Shown piece by piece: positions 26,988 to 35,810 of a stretch of 64,000 nucleotides of DNA (position 1 is the stretch's first letter; each line of letters starts with the position of its first letter). Origin of the DNA: Alphaproteobacteria bacterium. GTDB taxonomy: Bacteria > Pseudomonadota > Alphaproteobacteria > DSM-16000 > Inquilinaceae. Position numbers and translations under genes: made by a program. The stretch lies in NCBI GenBank assembly GCA_028277405.1, contig JANQGH010000055.1, forward strand, positions 62,001-126,000, in the 5' to 3' direction. Below the pieces are notes generated by a model. The model was not told the origin of the DNA, ran no database searches, and was given only the letters and a program-made list of their open reading frames with translations.

Positions 26988-27017
26988 GATATAGCGTCCC
27001 CCTGATGCGGTCCACAA
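26988..27017 (-). promoter_or_regulatory. Putative promoter of the kor operon
   Basis: On the minus strand TTGTGG (27012-27017) and TATATC (26988-26993) are 18 bases apart, about 40 bases upstream of the flavoprotein start. The match to sigma-70 consensus is modest. No FNR-type dyad (TTGAT-N4-ATCAA) is seen, so oxygen control is not evident from this site. Confidence 0.3.
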
Positions 27018-27060
27018 TGCTCTGTAATGATTTTTTCACGAACAGTTTAGCACCGCCGGG

Positions 27061-27108
27061 GTTCCGCGCGCATGGGTACCACCGACGGCTTTTTGTCGCA
27101 CGCGGAAC
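27061..27108. terminator. Inverted repeat between cyclase and kor operon
   Basis: GTTCCGCG (27061-27068) and CGCGGAAC (27101-27108) are perfect inverse complements with 32 bases between them. They lie just beyond the stop of the cyclase gene on the minus strand. There is no T-run after it on that strand, so factor-independent termination is uncertain. Confidence 0.3.
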
Positions 27109-27150
27109 AATCGCCTGGGCAGAGGCAGCGCTGGCCGTTGCTTAAAGACG

Positions 27151-28104
27151 CTACTTGATCGCCTGGGGATTGATCGGCGACCCGCAGGCGCCCGGCATGT
27201 GCAGCGGCGGGGCGGAGAAGAAGAACTCGTAAACCCCGTCCTCGGCGCAATCGGCCGCCAGTTCCTTTAAATAGAAGATCTCGCCCATGGCGATGCCGAT
27301 GGCCGGGATCACGACCCAGTGCCAGGGCTGGTTCGCCTCGTCGGTTTCGTTCGGCCGGACCTCGCAGCCCCAGGTGTCGGCGCAGATGGCGGCGATCTCT
27401 TGCCCGTGAATCCAATAGGCGGTCTCGAATTTCAGCCCCGGCGCGTCGCCGCCGGCATAGGTGCCCCATTCGCCTTGCTGCAGGCACCGTTCTTGCTGGC
27501 CGGTGCGAACGATGACGAAATCGCCGCGCCGGATCTCCACGCCTTGCGCCTTGGCGGTCTGGTCCAGATCGTCGTTGGAGATGCCGTAGCCGTCCTCCAG
27601 CCAGTCCACGCCCTTGAAGCGGGCAACGTCCAACAGGACGCCGCGCCCAACCGCCTTGTCGCGATAGTTTTCGATGCCGTTCTTCGCGGCACCGTTTGAG
27701 TCGACCAGACTGGCCGGATAGCCGTTGTACATCTTGTCGTCGAGGAAGATATGCGCCAGCGCGTCCCATTGGGTGGAACCCTGCATGGGCATGTTGATCG
27801 CATCGTCGCCATAGCGGACACCCACCGGCTCGTCCTGATTGCCGGCGACGGCGTCCGTGCCGGTCGCCAGCATGGTGTGGATCGGGTTCCAGCGCCCACC
27901 GAACAGGCCGGACTGAATCCGCTCCTTCAGCGACAGGCCGAGGGCGAAGACCGCGCCGCGTTTGATCAGCGAGGCTGCGTTCACGACGTCCTCCGGCGTC
28001 ACGAAGTTCAGCGTGCCGAGCTGGTCGTCCGGCCCCCAGCGGCCCCAGTTCGACAGCTCCTTCGCCGCTTGATAGATGGCGTCCTTGCCGACCTTGATGT
28101 CCAT
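27151..28104 (-). CDS. Cyclase-family protein with variant metal motif
   Basis: The 317-residue protein begins LSNWGRWGPDDQLGTLNFVT, a hallmark of one cyclase-family branch. The metal motif HxGTHxD is replaced by STQWDALAHIF, where Gln stands for the first His and Asp and His remain. Other family blocks are VLLDVARFKG, VIVRTGQQER and PGLKFETAYWIHGQEIAAI. The branch is found with beta-keto acid or hydroxylase genes. The start follows GGGGAGGAAGGA. It runs 35 bases downstream of the BKACE gene on the same strand, so they form one operon. Confidence 0.85.
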   Translation of the reverse strand: MDIKVGKDAIYQAAKELSNWGRWGPDDQLGTLNFVTPEDVVNAASLIKRGAVFALGLSLKERIQSGLFGGRWNPIHTMLATGTDAVAGNQDEPVGVRYGDDAINMPMQGSTQWDALAHIFLDDKMYNGYPASLVDSNGAAKNGIENYRDKAVGRGVLLDVARFKGVDWLEDGYGISNDDLDQTAKAQGVEIRRGDFVIVRTGQQERCLQQGEWGTYAGGDAPGLKFETAYWIHGQEIAAICADTWGCEVRPNETDEANQPWHWVVIPAIGIAMGEIFYLKELAADCAEDGVYEFFFSAPPLHMPGACGSPINPQAIK

Positions 28105-28139
28105 TGTCCTTCCTCCCCGTAAAGATTTGCCCCACCCGA

Positions 28140-29072
28140 CTAAAACTCGGTGCGGTCGCCGCCCTTAAGTTCCAGGATCTCGCGTGCCTCCTCCGGACTG
28201 GCGACGTCCAGGCTCATGCCCTCGATGATCTTGCGGGCGAGCGTCACCTGCTCTGCGTTCGATGTCGCCAGGCGGCCCTTGGCGGCCCAAAGCGAGTCTT
28301 CCAGCCCGACCCGCATGTTGCCGCCCATGGCGATCGCCATCGCCCCAATGCGCAACTGTGCCGCGCCGGCACCTAAGACGGACCAGCGATAGCTGTCGCC
28401 GAACAGGCGGTCGGCCGTCCGCTTCATGTGGGCGACGTCTTCCGGATGGGTGCCGATACCGCCCAGAATGCCAAAGACCGACTGGACGAACAGCGGCGGC
28501 TTGACGAGACCGCGATCCAGAAAGTGGCTGAGATTATAGAGATGGGCGATGTCGTAACATTCGAATTCGAACCGCGTGCCGTTTTCGGCACAGGTCGTCA
28601 GGATGTACTCGATGTCCTTGAACGAGTTTCTGAAGACCAGGTCCTTCGTGGCCTCCAGATGCTTCTGCTCCCAATCGAACTTGAAGTCCTTGTAGCGGTT
28701 CAGCATCGGGTACAGGCCGAAATTGATCGAGCCCATGTTCAGCGACGCCACCTCCGGCTTGAAGGTCGCCGCCGGCAGGACGCGTTCCTCCACCTTCATG
28801 AACGGGCTGCCGCCGGTTGTAAGGTTGATCACCGCGTCGGTGCTTTGCTTGAGACGGGGCAGGAAGCGCTGAAAGGCCTCGGGCGTCTGGTCGGGCCGGC
28901 CGGTTTCCGGATCGCGCGCATGCAAATGCAGCACCGCAGCGCCGGCCTCGACGGCCTTTAGCGAGTCCTCCACGATTTCGTCCGGCGTGACCGGCAGATG
29001 GGGCGACATGCTGGGCGTATGGATCGCGCCCGTTACCGCGCAAGTGATGATCACCTTGCCTTTGGCTGCCAT
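28140..29072 (-). CDS. Beta-keto acid cleavage enzyme (BKACE, DUF849)
   Basis: The 310-residue protein belongs to the 3-keto-5-aminohexanoate cleavage family. It has KVIITCAVTGAIHTPS at the start, the zinc His pair HLHARDPETGRP, NLTTGGSPFM and a late VGLEDSLW containing the catalytic-type Glu. These enzymes condense a beta-keto acid with acetyl-CoA to give acetoacetate and a new CoA ester. The particular beta-keto acid is not predicted. The start follows GGGAGGAG. It is divergent from the TetR gene and co-oriented with the cyclase, so both may be in one ring-degradation route. Confidence 0.9.
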   Translation of the reverse strand: MAAKGKVIITCAVTGAIHTPSMSPHLPVTPDEIVEDSLKAVEAGAAVLHLHARDPETGRPDQTPEAFQRFLPRLKQSTDAVINLTTGGSPFMKVEERVLPAATFKPEVASLNMGSINFGLYPMLNRYKDFKFDWEQKHLEATKDLVFRNSFKDIEYILTTCAENGTRFEFECYDIAHLYNLSHFLDRGLVKPPLFVQSVFGILGGIGTHPEDVAHMKRTADRLFGDSYRWSVLGAGAAQLRIGAMAIAMGGNMRVGLEDSLWAAKGRLATSNAEQVTLARKIIEGMSLDVASPEEAREILELKGGDRTEF

Positions 29073-29121
29073 GCCTTCTCCTCCCTGATAACGCGTCCGG
29101 CCCTTTTGTGTGCACTCTAGC

Positions 29122-29136
29122 CGTTGCTGAGCAACG
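29122..29136. promoter_or_regulatory. 15-base palindrome, likely TetR operator
   Basis: CGTTGCT-G-AGCAACG is a perfect 7+1+7 inverted repeat. It sits in the 207-base divergent region, 50 bases upstream of the BKACE start and about 145 bases upstream of the TetR start. Its size, symmetry and place fit a TetR dimer site controlling the divergent genes. Confidence 0.45.
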
Positions 29137-29279
29137 ACTCAATTAAGATATAGGCCGCAGGCGGCGCTTGAGCCATAATGCCTAGCGTGGCTGGACCTCG
29201 AACGCCAGTCGGATGGTGGGGAGCATGGTGAGCCCGCGTTGTGTCGGAAAGCAAGGTTGAAGGGTTGAGTAGCGCGCGC

Positions 29280-29921
29280 ATGTCGGAAGACGAGCGCCCC
29301 AGGCGGCGGCGCCTGCCGTCGCATGAGCGCGAACAGATGATCCTTGACGAGGCTACTCGGTTTTTCGCCGACAATGGCTTCAGCGCCCAAACGCGCGACC
29401 TGGCCGAACGGCTGGGCATCTCGCAAGGTCTGATCTTCCGCTACTTCAAGACCAAGGAACAGTTGGTTGAGCGGGTCTATGAGCGCACGTTCCTGCAGCG
29501 CTGGCGGCCGGACTGGGAGGACGTGATCGCCGACCGCGACGTGCCGCTCGAAACCCGCCTAAGGCGTTTCTACCTCTCGTATTTGCGAACGATCGACGAC
29601 TATGTTTGGGTGCGCATTGCCATGTTTTCGGGCTTGGCGGGCAACGACCTGACCGCGCGCTATGTGCGCACCCATGTCGAAAAGCTGCTGCGCCAGATCG
29701 CGATCGAGGTCAGGATCGAACGGAACGATGCTGTCGATCGTGATATCGACCGCATCGAGCTGGAGCAGGTCTGGCAACTGCATTCCGCGATCATTTACTA
29801 CCTGGTGCGCAAGCACGTGTTTCACACCGCCGTCGATCTGGACCATGAGCGGCTGGTGGATCGCCTGGTGCACACCTTCCTGCGCGGCAGTCTCGACCAG
29901 GCTGATGCGCCGCCAGTTTGA
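29280..29921 (+). CDS. TetR-family transcriptional regulator
   Basis: The 213-residue protein has a TetR N-terminal domain (REQMILDEATRFFADNGFSA, then AERLGISQGLIFRYFKTKEQ) and a long helical C-terminal ligand domain. ATG at 29280 is chosen; a GTG at 29241 would add 13 residues with no better ribosome-binding site. It is divergent from the BKACE/cyclase pair and lies upstream of the molybdenum hydroxylase genes, so it may control both sides. The ligand is unknown. Confidence 0.88.
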   Translation: MSEDERPRRRRLPSHEREQMILDEATRFFADNGFSAQTRDLAERLGISQGLIFRYFKTKEQLVERVYERTFLQRWRPDWEDVIADRDVPLETRLRRFYLSYLRTIDDYVWVRIAMFSGLAGNDLTARYVRTHVEKLLRQIAIEVRIERNDAVDRDIDRIELEQVWQLHSAIIYYLVRKHVFHTAVDLDHERLVDRLVHTFLRGSLDQADAPPV

Positions 29922-30030
29922 GCTTGACTCGCCGGCATCCTTATTGAATAGTTGATCAATAAGAACAAGGTCCGGGCGCAAGACCCGGCCGATAAGACGC
30001 CGTCCAGTGCGCTCGAATGGGAGGAATTCG

Positions 30031-30894
30031 ATGAAGCCTTCAGCCTTCGAGTATGTGCGCGCCACGTCGGTCGACGATGCGATCAGCGCGCTGTCCCAGC
30101 ATGGCGACGAGGCCCGGCTACTGGCGGGCGGCCAAAGCCTGATCGCCATGATGAACACGCGGTTGGCGGAGCCGAAGGTCCTGGTCGATATCGGCCGCTT
30201 GTCGGACCTCTCCTATATCCGTGTCGACGGCGACGCGCTCAGCATTGGCGCGCTGACGACCCACAACACCGTCCTGCAGTCGGCGGAGGTCGCCGCCCAT
30301 TGCCCGCTGGTCAGCGCGGCATACGCGAACGTGGCGCACCACACCGTGCGCAATCGCGGCACGCTCGGCGGCAATCTTTGTCACAACGACCCGGCCTCGG
30401 AAATGCCTCTGGTGGCCTCGCTGTTGGACGCCGAGTTGGTCCTGCGCGGCAGCGGGGGCGAGCGGCGCGTGGCGGCTGAGGATTTCTTCGTCGATACGTT
30501 CCACACGGCGGCGCATGCCGACGAGATCCTGACCGAGATCCGCTTCGCCCGACAAGGTGCGGGCGAAGGCTGGGCCTTCGAGGTCGTGTCGCAGCTCAAG
30601 GGCGACTACGCGATCGTCGCGGCCGGTTGCCGCTTTGCCATGGTCGACGGCGTCTGTCGTGGCGTGCGCCTGGGCTTCGTCGGTGCCGGGCCGGCCATCA
30701 AGCGCGTCGCGGCCGCCGAGACGGCACTTGAGGGACAGCCGGTGAACGGTGCGACCATCGCCGCCGTCGCCGAGGCGGCGGTCGGTGCCGTCGATCCGCA
30801 CGCCGACATGCACGCCGATGTTCAATACAAGCTGGATCTGGTCCAGGCGCTGAGCGAACGGGTGCTGAAGCAAGCGGCCTCGCGCGCCGTCTGA
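30031..30894 (+). CDS. Molybdenum hydroxylase FAD-binding subunit (CoxM type)
   Basis: The 287-residue protein has the two FAD-binding motifs of the medium subunit, LLAGGQSLIAMMNTRLAEP and NRGTLGGNLCHNDPASEM, and the C-terminal CO_deh_flav_C domain. The start follows GGGAGG. The gene order FAD, 2Fe-2S, Mo subunits matches xanthine dehydrogenase/CO dehydrogenase type heterotrimers. It would pass electrons from the iron-sulfur clusters to an acceptor. Confidence 0.92.
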   Translation: MKPSAFEYVRATSVDDAISALSQHGDEARLLAGGQSLIAMMNTRLAEPKVLVDIGRLSDLSYIRVDGDALSIGALTTHNTVLQSAEVAAHCPLVSAAYANVAHHTVRNRGTLGGNLCHNDPASEMPLVASLLDAELVLRGSGGERRVAAEDFFVDTFHTAAHADEILTEIRFARQGAGEGWAFEVVSQLKGDYAIVAAGCRFAMVDGVCRGVRLGFVGAGPAIKRVAAAETALEGQPVNGATIAAVAEAAVGAVDPHADMHADVQYKLDLVQALSERVLKQAASRAV

Positions 30895-30920
30895 TCCGGC
30901 CAACAAGGGGGAGGGCTGGC

Positions 30921-31412
30921 ATGGCCAAGATGCCGGTATCGATCACCGTCAACGGGCAACGTTATGAGCGGGAGGTCGACCCGCGCCTCTTGCTCAGCGA
31001 CTTCATTCGCCACGAGATCGGCCTGACCGGAACCCATGTCGGCTGCGAGAACGGCGCCTGCGGGGTCTGCGCCGTCCTGATCAACGGCAAGACCGGCCTG
31101 TCTTGTCTGGCCTTTGCCGTGCAATGCGACGGCGACGAGATCGAGACCATCGAAAGCCTTGGCACGCCATCGGACCTGCACCCGATCCAAGAAGCGTTCT
31201 GGGAAAACCATGGTCTTCAATGCGGCTTCTGCACCCCGGCGATGGTCTTGACGGCGCATGAGCTGCTGAGCCGAAACGCCAGTCCAAGCCGGGCGGAGAT
31301 CATCGAGGCGATCGGCGGCAATCTTTGTCGCTGCACGGGCTATCAGACCATCGTCGACTCCATCGAGCAGGCTGCCGAACAGATGCGGGCCGGGAAGGAG
31401 GAAGCGGCATGA
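30921..31412 (+). CDS. Molybdenum hydroxylase 2Fe-2S subunit (CoxS type)
   Basis: The 163-residue protein has a plant-type 2Fe-2S cluster motif (GCENGACGVCAVLINGK with a later SCLAF) and the helical second cluster (CGFCTPAMVL with GGNLCRCTGYQTI). This is the normal two-cluster layout. It overlaps the Mo subunit start by 4 bases. Confidence 0.95.
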   Translation: MAKMPVSITVNGQRYEREVDPRLLLSDFIRHEIGLTGTHVGCENGACGVCAVLINGKTGLSCLAFAVQCDGDEIETIESLGTPSDLHPIQEAFWENHGLQCGFCTPAMVLTAHELLSRNASPSRAEIIEAIGGNLCRCTGYQTIVDSIEQAAEQMRAGKEEAA

Positions 31413-33871
31413 CCACGACCATGGATCCGCGCATCCCGCCCAGCCGCCAGCGCGAAAAGCCGGGCCAGGACCTGAAATGGATCGGCAAGGGCATCCGGCG
31501 GGTCGAGGACCCGCGCCTGCTGACCGGCCGGGGCAAATATGTCGATGACGTCGTCCTGCCCAACTCGCTGCACGCGGCAGCCCTTGGCAGCCCCCACGCG
31601 CATGCGCGGATCAAATCGATCGACGTCAGCAAGGCGCGCGCCCTGCCTGGTGTGGCCGCCGTTCTCACTGGCGAGGATGTCGCGAAATCGACCGGTCCGC
31701 TGCCCTGCTTTTCCAACCCGCCGACCGAGCAGCGCTGCGTCGCGATCGATCGCGTGCGCCATGTCGGCGAGCCGGTGGCGATCGTCGCCGCCGAAAGCCG
31801 CTATGTCGCCGAGGACGCGCTGGCGCTGATCGAGGTCGAGTATGAGGAACTGCCCGTGGTCATGGACGCCGCCGAGGCTGTCCATGCCACCGGCGATGCC
31901 GTCATCCATCCCGAGCGTGGCGAGACCAACGTCGCGATCCACCGTGTATTCGAATTCGGCGACGTCGACGACGATTTCGCGGCCGCCGACGCGGTGATCA
32001 AGCGCAAGCTGCGCTGGCCCCGCTCCGGCGCCCAGCCGATGGAGACCTGCGGCGCGACGGCCGTCTTCGACGAGGGCGAGGGCAAGTTCACCATCCATGT
32101 GAACAGTTCAATGTACAATTATGTTGGCTGGCTGATCGCAGTCACGCTCGGCGTGCCGGTGCACAAGCTGAACCTCGTCCCGACCCTCGCCGGCGGCAGC
32201 TTCGGCAGCAAGCTGTTCATCCACAAGGTGCCGGTGATCGCGGCGGTGCTGGCGCGGGAATGCGGTCGGCCGGTGAAGTATCTGGAAGACCGCATCGACA
32301 ACATGACGGCCTGCGACCATCACGGGTCGGACCGAATTTACGACTGCGAGCTGGCGCTGGATGCCGATCGCCGCATGACCTCGATGAAATGCACGGTCAT
32401 CGACGATTACGGCGCCTATTTCCAGTTCGGCATCGGCCATCACGGCAATGCCCTGTCGCAGATCACCGGGCCCTACCAGATCGGCAGCGTGAAGGTCGAC
32501 ATCACGGCGGTGTTCACCAACAAGTGCCAGCAGGGCGCCTATCGCGGCTTCGGCTCTGAGGTCTCGAACTACGTCATGGAGCGTATGGTCGATGCGGCCT
32601 GCGCCGAGTTGGATCTGGACCCGGTCGCCTTCCGCAAGACCAACTTCATTCAACCGGATCAGTTCCCGTACTTCATCCCGACCGGCAACCTGTACGACAG
32701 CGGCAACTATCCGGCCGTCTTGGACAAGGCGCTGGACCTGCTGGACTATGACGGTTGGCGCCAGAAGCAGAAGGACGCGCTGGCCGAGGGCCGCTATATC
32801 GGCATCGGCCTGGCTACCTGCCAGGAACGCAGCGTGTTCAGTTCGACAGAGTTCTGGTCGCTGAACGACGAGGCCGGCTTTGCGCTGACCAGTTCACCGG
32901 AAGGCGTGTCGATCAAGATCGACCCGACCGGCAACGCGGTCGTCTCGCTGCAGGCACCGTTCTGGGGCAACAGCCCGGAAACCATGGCGACCATGGTCCT
33001 GGCCGAAAAACTGACCATCGACCCCGCCAACATCTCCATCACCTATGCCGATACCGATCACGGCGTCAGCGGCACGGGCCCGGGCGGCAGCCGCTATACG
33101 GTGATGCTGGCTGGCGCCATTGTCGGCGCGGTCGACACTATCAAGGACAAGCTGTTTAAGATCGCCGGCCATCTGATGGAGGCCGACACGGCGGATCTGG
33201 AGCTGCGCGACGGCGCCGTCGGCCTGAAGGGCGTGCCGGGCAAAGAGATGACGATCGCCGATCTGGCGATGCAGGCCCATTTCTTCCGGTTGTCGTTTCC
33301 CGACGAGCCGGGCTTCGACACCGGCCTGGACGCGACCACCACCTACGACCACCCGCTGACCACGATGCCGTCCGAAGACCGCAAGGATCTCGGCATCTAC
33401 TACCCGATTATGGGCCATATGTGTCACATGCCGGTGGTCGAGGTGGACATCAAGACCGGCCAGGTAAAGTTCCTGGACTACGTCGCCGTCCATGATTGCG
33501 GCACGATGGTCAATCCTAAGACCTTGGCCGGCCACATCCGGGGCGGCACGGCCCAGGGCATCGGCACGGCGCTCTACGAAGAGTACAAGTACGACGCTAA
33601 CGGCCAACTGCAGAACGCCAGCTTCATGGACTATCTGGTGCCGACCGCGCACGAGATCCCGGCCAACATGCGCATCGGCCATGTCGAAACGCCGTCACCC
33701 TTTACAGAATATGGCATCAAGGGCGGCGGCGAGGGCGGTCGCATGGGCGCGCCGCCGGCCCTTGCCGCGGCGATCGAAGACGCGCTGAAACCGCTTGGCG
33801 TGAAGGCGGACTTCCTGCCGCTGACCCCGGCCAAACTGCGCGGATTGATCCGCGAGGCGGAGGCTTCGTAG
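31409..33871 (+). CDS. Molybdenum hydroxylase large subunit (xanthine dehydrogenase family, molybdopterin-binding)
   Basis: The 820-residue protein has the N-terminal a/b hammerhead domain (RRVEDPRLLTGRGKYVDDV), Mo-cofactor loops, an active-site loop QQGAYRGFGSEVSNYVMERM and the catalytic Glu near the end (KGGGEGGRMG). The loop AYRGFG is not the AYXCSFR of form I CO dehydrogenase, so CO oxidation is unlikely; hydroxylation of an aromatic N-heterocycle or aldehyde is the better guess. TetR, BKACE and cyclase genes nearby suggest a pathway in which it oxidises a ring. No assembly gene is adjacent. Confidence 0.92.
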   Translation: MTTTMDPRIPPSRQREKPGQDLKWIGKGIRRVEDPRLLTGRGKYVDDVVLPNSLHAAALGSPHAHARIKSIDVSKARALPGVAAVLTGEDVAKSTGPLPCFSNPPTEQRCVAIDRVRHVGEPVAIVAAESRYVAEDALALIEVEYEELPVVMDAAEAVHATGDAVIHPERGETNVAIHRVFEFGDVDDDFAAADAVIKRKLRWPRSGAQPMETCGATAVFDEGEGKFTIHVNSSMYNYVGWLIAVTLGVPVHKLNLVPTLAGGSFGSKLFIHKVPVIAAVLARECGRPVKYLEDRIDNMTACDHHGSDRIYDCELALDADRRMTSMKCTVIDDYGAYFQFGIGHHGNALSQITGPYQIGSVKVDITAVFTNKCQQGAYRGFGSEVSNYVMERMVDAACAELDLDPVAFRKTNFIQPDQFPYFIPTGNLYDSGNYPAVLDKALDLLDYDGWRQKQKDALAEGRYIGIGLATCQERSVFSSTEFWSLNDEAGFALTSSPEGVSIKIDPTGNAVVSLQAPFWGNSPETMATMVLAEKLTIDPANISITYADTDHGVSGTGPGGSRYTVMLAGAIVGAVDTIKDKLFKIAGHLMEADTADLELRDGAVGLKGVPGKEMTIADLAMQAHFFRLSFPDEPGFDTGLDATTTYDHPLTTMPSEDRKDLGIYYPIMGHMCHMPVVEVDIKTGQVKFLDYVAVHDCGTMVNPKTLAGHIRGGTAQGIGTALYEEYKYDANGQLQNASFMDYLVPTAHEIPANMRIGHVETPSPFTEYGIKGGGEGGRMGAPPALAAAIEDALKPLGVKADFLPLTPAKLRGLIREAEAS

Positions 33872-33878
33872 ACGGCGC

Positions 33879-34505
33879 CTACTGAAACTCCCCGCCATAG
33901 ACCAGCCCGCTACCGTCGAACTGCGCGAAAAAGCGTGACTGGTCGTATCGGAACTCGCGGGTCGCGATTTCGCCTGGCAAAACGAACAGCACCTCGGGGA
34001 ATGCGCCACGCAGTTCGTCCGGATGCGGGTGTGTCGCCAGCAGCCGCTGGAAGGCTACCACGTCGATCCAGACACCTTCTCCGGCCGCCCGACGGTCAGC
34101 GAACTGCTCCAGAACAGGCAGCGCGGCCTCGTCGTCCACCGGCATCGATGTGCACAGGTTGATCGCGTAGCTCTCCTTTTCCGTCTCCGGCATCGGATGC
34201 AGGACGACAGTGACGGCTTCCCCAACCGCGACCGGAACGCCGCAGGCGGCCGTCGTTCCCTCGGTCGAAATCGCGACCTCGTCCGGCATGTCTCCGGTGA
34301 AGCTTTGCAGCACGTCCGCCGTCAGCGCCAGGGTGCCAAGCTCGGGATTGGACACCTCTATCCCGGTCACAAGCACGTTGGCCACCGGATAGCCCTGGCG
34401 CAGCATGTCCTCCGCCGTGGCGGGTAGGCAGGAACAGGCGTGGGCCGCGGTGGTCGCCAAGCCACCCAAGGCAAGCCCGACGACGATCAAAGCAATGCGT
34501 TTCAT
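33879..34505 (-). CDS. Secreted NTR/TIMP-like small protein, unknown function
   Basis: The 208-residue precursor has a Sec signal (MKRIALIVVGLALGGLATTA) and a mature start at about CSCLPATAEDM. A CxC at the mature N-terminus, then VLTADVLQSFTG-like strands and later Cys residues (TTAACGV, NLCTS), resemble the netrin-like OB fold seen in bacterial TIMP-like proteins; I cannot confirm the fold. It is convergent with the Mo hydroxylase gene (7-base gap). It shares the strand of the AraC gene upstream but is separated by an imperfect hairpin, so it is probably a separate unit. Confidence 0.6.
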   Translation of the reverse strand: MKRIALIVVGLALGGLATTAAHACSCLPATAEDMLRQGYPVANVLVTGIEVSNPELGTLALTADVLQSFTGDMPDEVAISTEGTTAACGVPVAVGEAVTVVLHPMPETEKESYAINLCTSMPVDDEAALPVLEQFADRRAAGEGVWIDVVAFQRLLATHPHPDELRGAFPEVLFVLPGEIATREFRYDQSRFFAQFDGSGLVYGGEFQ

Positions 34506-34529
34506 GATGGCCCCAATCCGGTCAGCGTT

Positions 34530-34552
34530 TCGCCCCTCGGTAACGGGCGAAT
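34530..34552. terminator. Hairpin between AraC gene and NTR-like gene
   Basis: TTCGCCC (34530-34536) and GGGCGAA (34546-34552) are perfect inverse complements with a 9-base loop. It lies 30 bases beyond the AraC stop on the minus strand. No T-run follows, so it may be a weak terminator or an mRNA 3'-end stabiliser. Confidence 0.35.
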
Positions 34553-34583
34553 ACGGCGCCCATGAGACCGTTGGGTCAACAGG

Positions 34584-35588
34584 TCAGTGCAGCCGGCTCT
34601 CAATGCGCGCCCGTTCCGGCGTCAGGCCGGTCCAGGCGTGAAATGCGCGGATGAAGGAATTCGGATCGTCATAGCCCAACAGAAACGAAATCTCGCCGCT
34701 GGAATAGTGAGAGGTGGTCAGATAGTGGCGCGCCAGCTCTTCGCGCAACCCGTTCAGCTCCCGCTGGAAACTGGTGCCTTCATCGCCGAGGCGTCGCTGC
34801 AGGGTGCGCGTGCTGACGGCCAGCCGCTTGGCCACCGACGCCATCGCGCAGTCGCCGCTTGCCAGACACTCCATCAGACACGCGCGGACGCGCTCGCGAA
34901 AGCCGGCCTCCAGGCCCAAATCGGCCATGCGCGTCTTCAGTTCAGGCTCAAAGACAGACCACATGGCCTCGTTTGCCGTCAGGAACGGCTTGCTGGCATC
35001 CTCGGCGGAAAAAGTCAGGCCATCGACCGGACCTTCTGCCACGTCGGTCCCGAAGAAAGCGGCGTACTGTTCCGCCTCCGGCAATGGCCTGGTCAATTGA
35101 ACGGCGGTCGGGCCGATGCGCTCACGCGTCGCCAACCGCGCCATGTAGACGAGAAACACCAGCTCCGTGGCGACCAAAGACGTCGGCAGCGGCTTGTCTT
35201 TCGGCAGCCCGCCGAGCGTCACCCCCGTCTGGCGTTCGGTTTGCACGACCTCCAAGGTCAGTGGTCCGATCAGCGGTTTGTATTGGGACAGGCGGGTGAG
35301 CGCGACATTCAGGTCGGCGCTGCAAAAGCAGGCAAAGATCGGCGGGCTGAAGGCCTCGACGGAGAAAGCCTGGCCCAGGCGCAGCGGGAAGGCCGGGTCG
35401 TCAAACAGCTTGGTCATGCCGTCCCACAGCCGGAAGTACTCGTCGGTCGTCAGGGCGGGCGCCTTGCGGTTCAAAAGGTCCAGCGGCAGCCGCGCATGGC
35501 GCAGCAGATCCTGCGCCGACAGGCCCAAATCCTTCAGCAGTACCTGCCAGCCGAAATCGAGAACGAACTTGCCGTTGCCGGCCGTCAT
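34584..35588 (-). CDS. AraC-family regulator with arabinose-binding-type N-terminal domain
   Basis: The 334-residue protein has a large N-terminal effector domain (LNRKAPALTTDEYFRLWDGM; FSPPIFACFCSADLNVAL) and a C-terminal double helix-turn-helix (VAKRLAVSTRTLQRRLGDEG, FLLGYDDPNSFIRAFHAWTG). This architecture is that of the OruR/Gbd-like branch. The target is unknown, as neighbours on both sides belong to other systems; it may control the NTR-like gene just downstream. Confidence 0.88.
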   Translation of the reverse strand: MTAGNGKFVLDFGWQVLLKDLGLSAQDLLRHARLPLDLLNRKAPALTTDEYFRLWDGMTKLFDDPAFPLRLGQAFSVEAFSPPIFACFCSADLNVALTRLSQYKPLIGPLTLEVVQTERQTGVTLGGLPKDKPLPTSLVATELVFLVYMARLATRERIGPTAVQLTRPLPEAEQYAAFFGTDVAEGPVDGLTFSAEDASKPFLTANEAMWSVFEPELKTRMADLGLEAGFRERVRACLMECLASGDCAMASVAKRLAVSTRTLQRRLGDEGTSFQRELNGLREELARHYLTTSHYSSGEISFLLGYDDPNSFIRAFHAWTGLTPERARIESRLH

Positions 35589-35810
35589 CGAGCCGGACCC
35601 ATGATCAAGCGGTCGCCCAGCAGTGTCCTGTAGAACAGCATCGCCTCGCGCGCTCCCTCAACGCCTTAGCACTTGCCAACAGCATAGTCGGGAACGAGCG
35701 CCATGGCACTCGCAGAACGCGCCGATGCGCCTGCAGATCACGCCAGTAGGGTTCAACTGGTGATCGGCGGCGGGCACGCAGCCGGTACCACGCCCCCGCC
35801 TTGTCGTCCT
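35589..35810. other. Intergenic, no gene seen
   Basis: These 222 bases lie between the AraC gene start and the end of the NMT1-like binding protein, both on the minus strand. I see an open minus-strand frame but it is Arg-rich and reads as a shadow. No clear promoter or terminator is visible. Confidence 0.5.

Noticed and set aside
31409..33871. Assignment as CO dehydrogenase large subunit
   Set aside because: The active loop reads AYRGFG and lacks the Cys of form I enzymes, and CO dehydrogenase accessory genes are absent.
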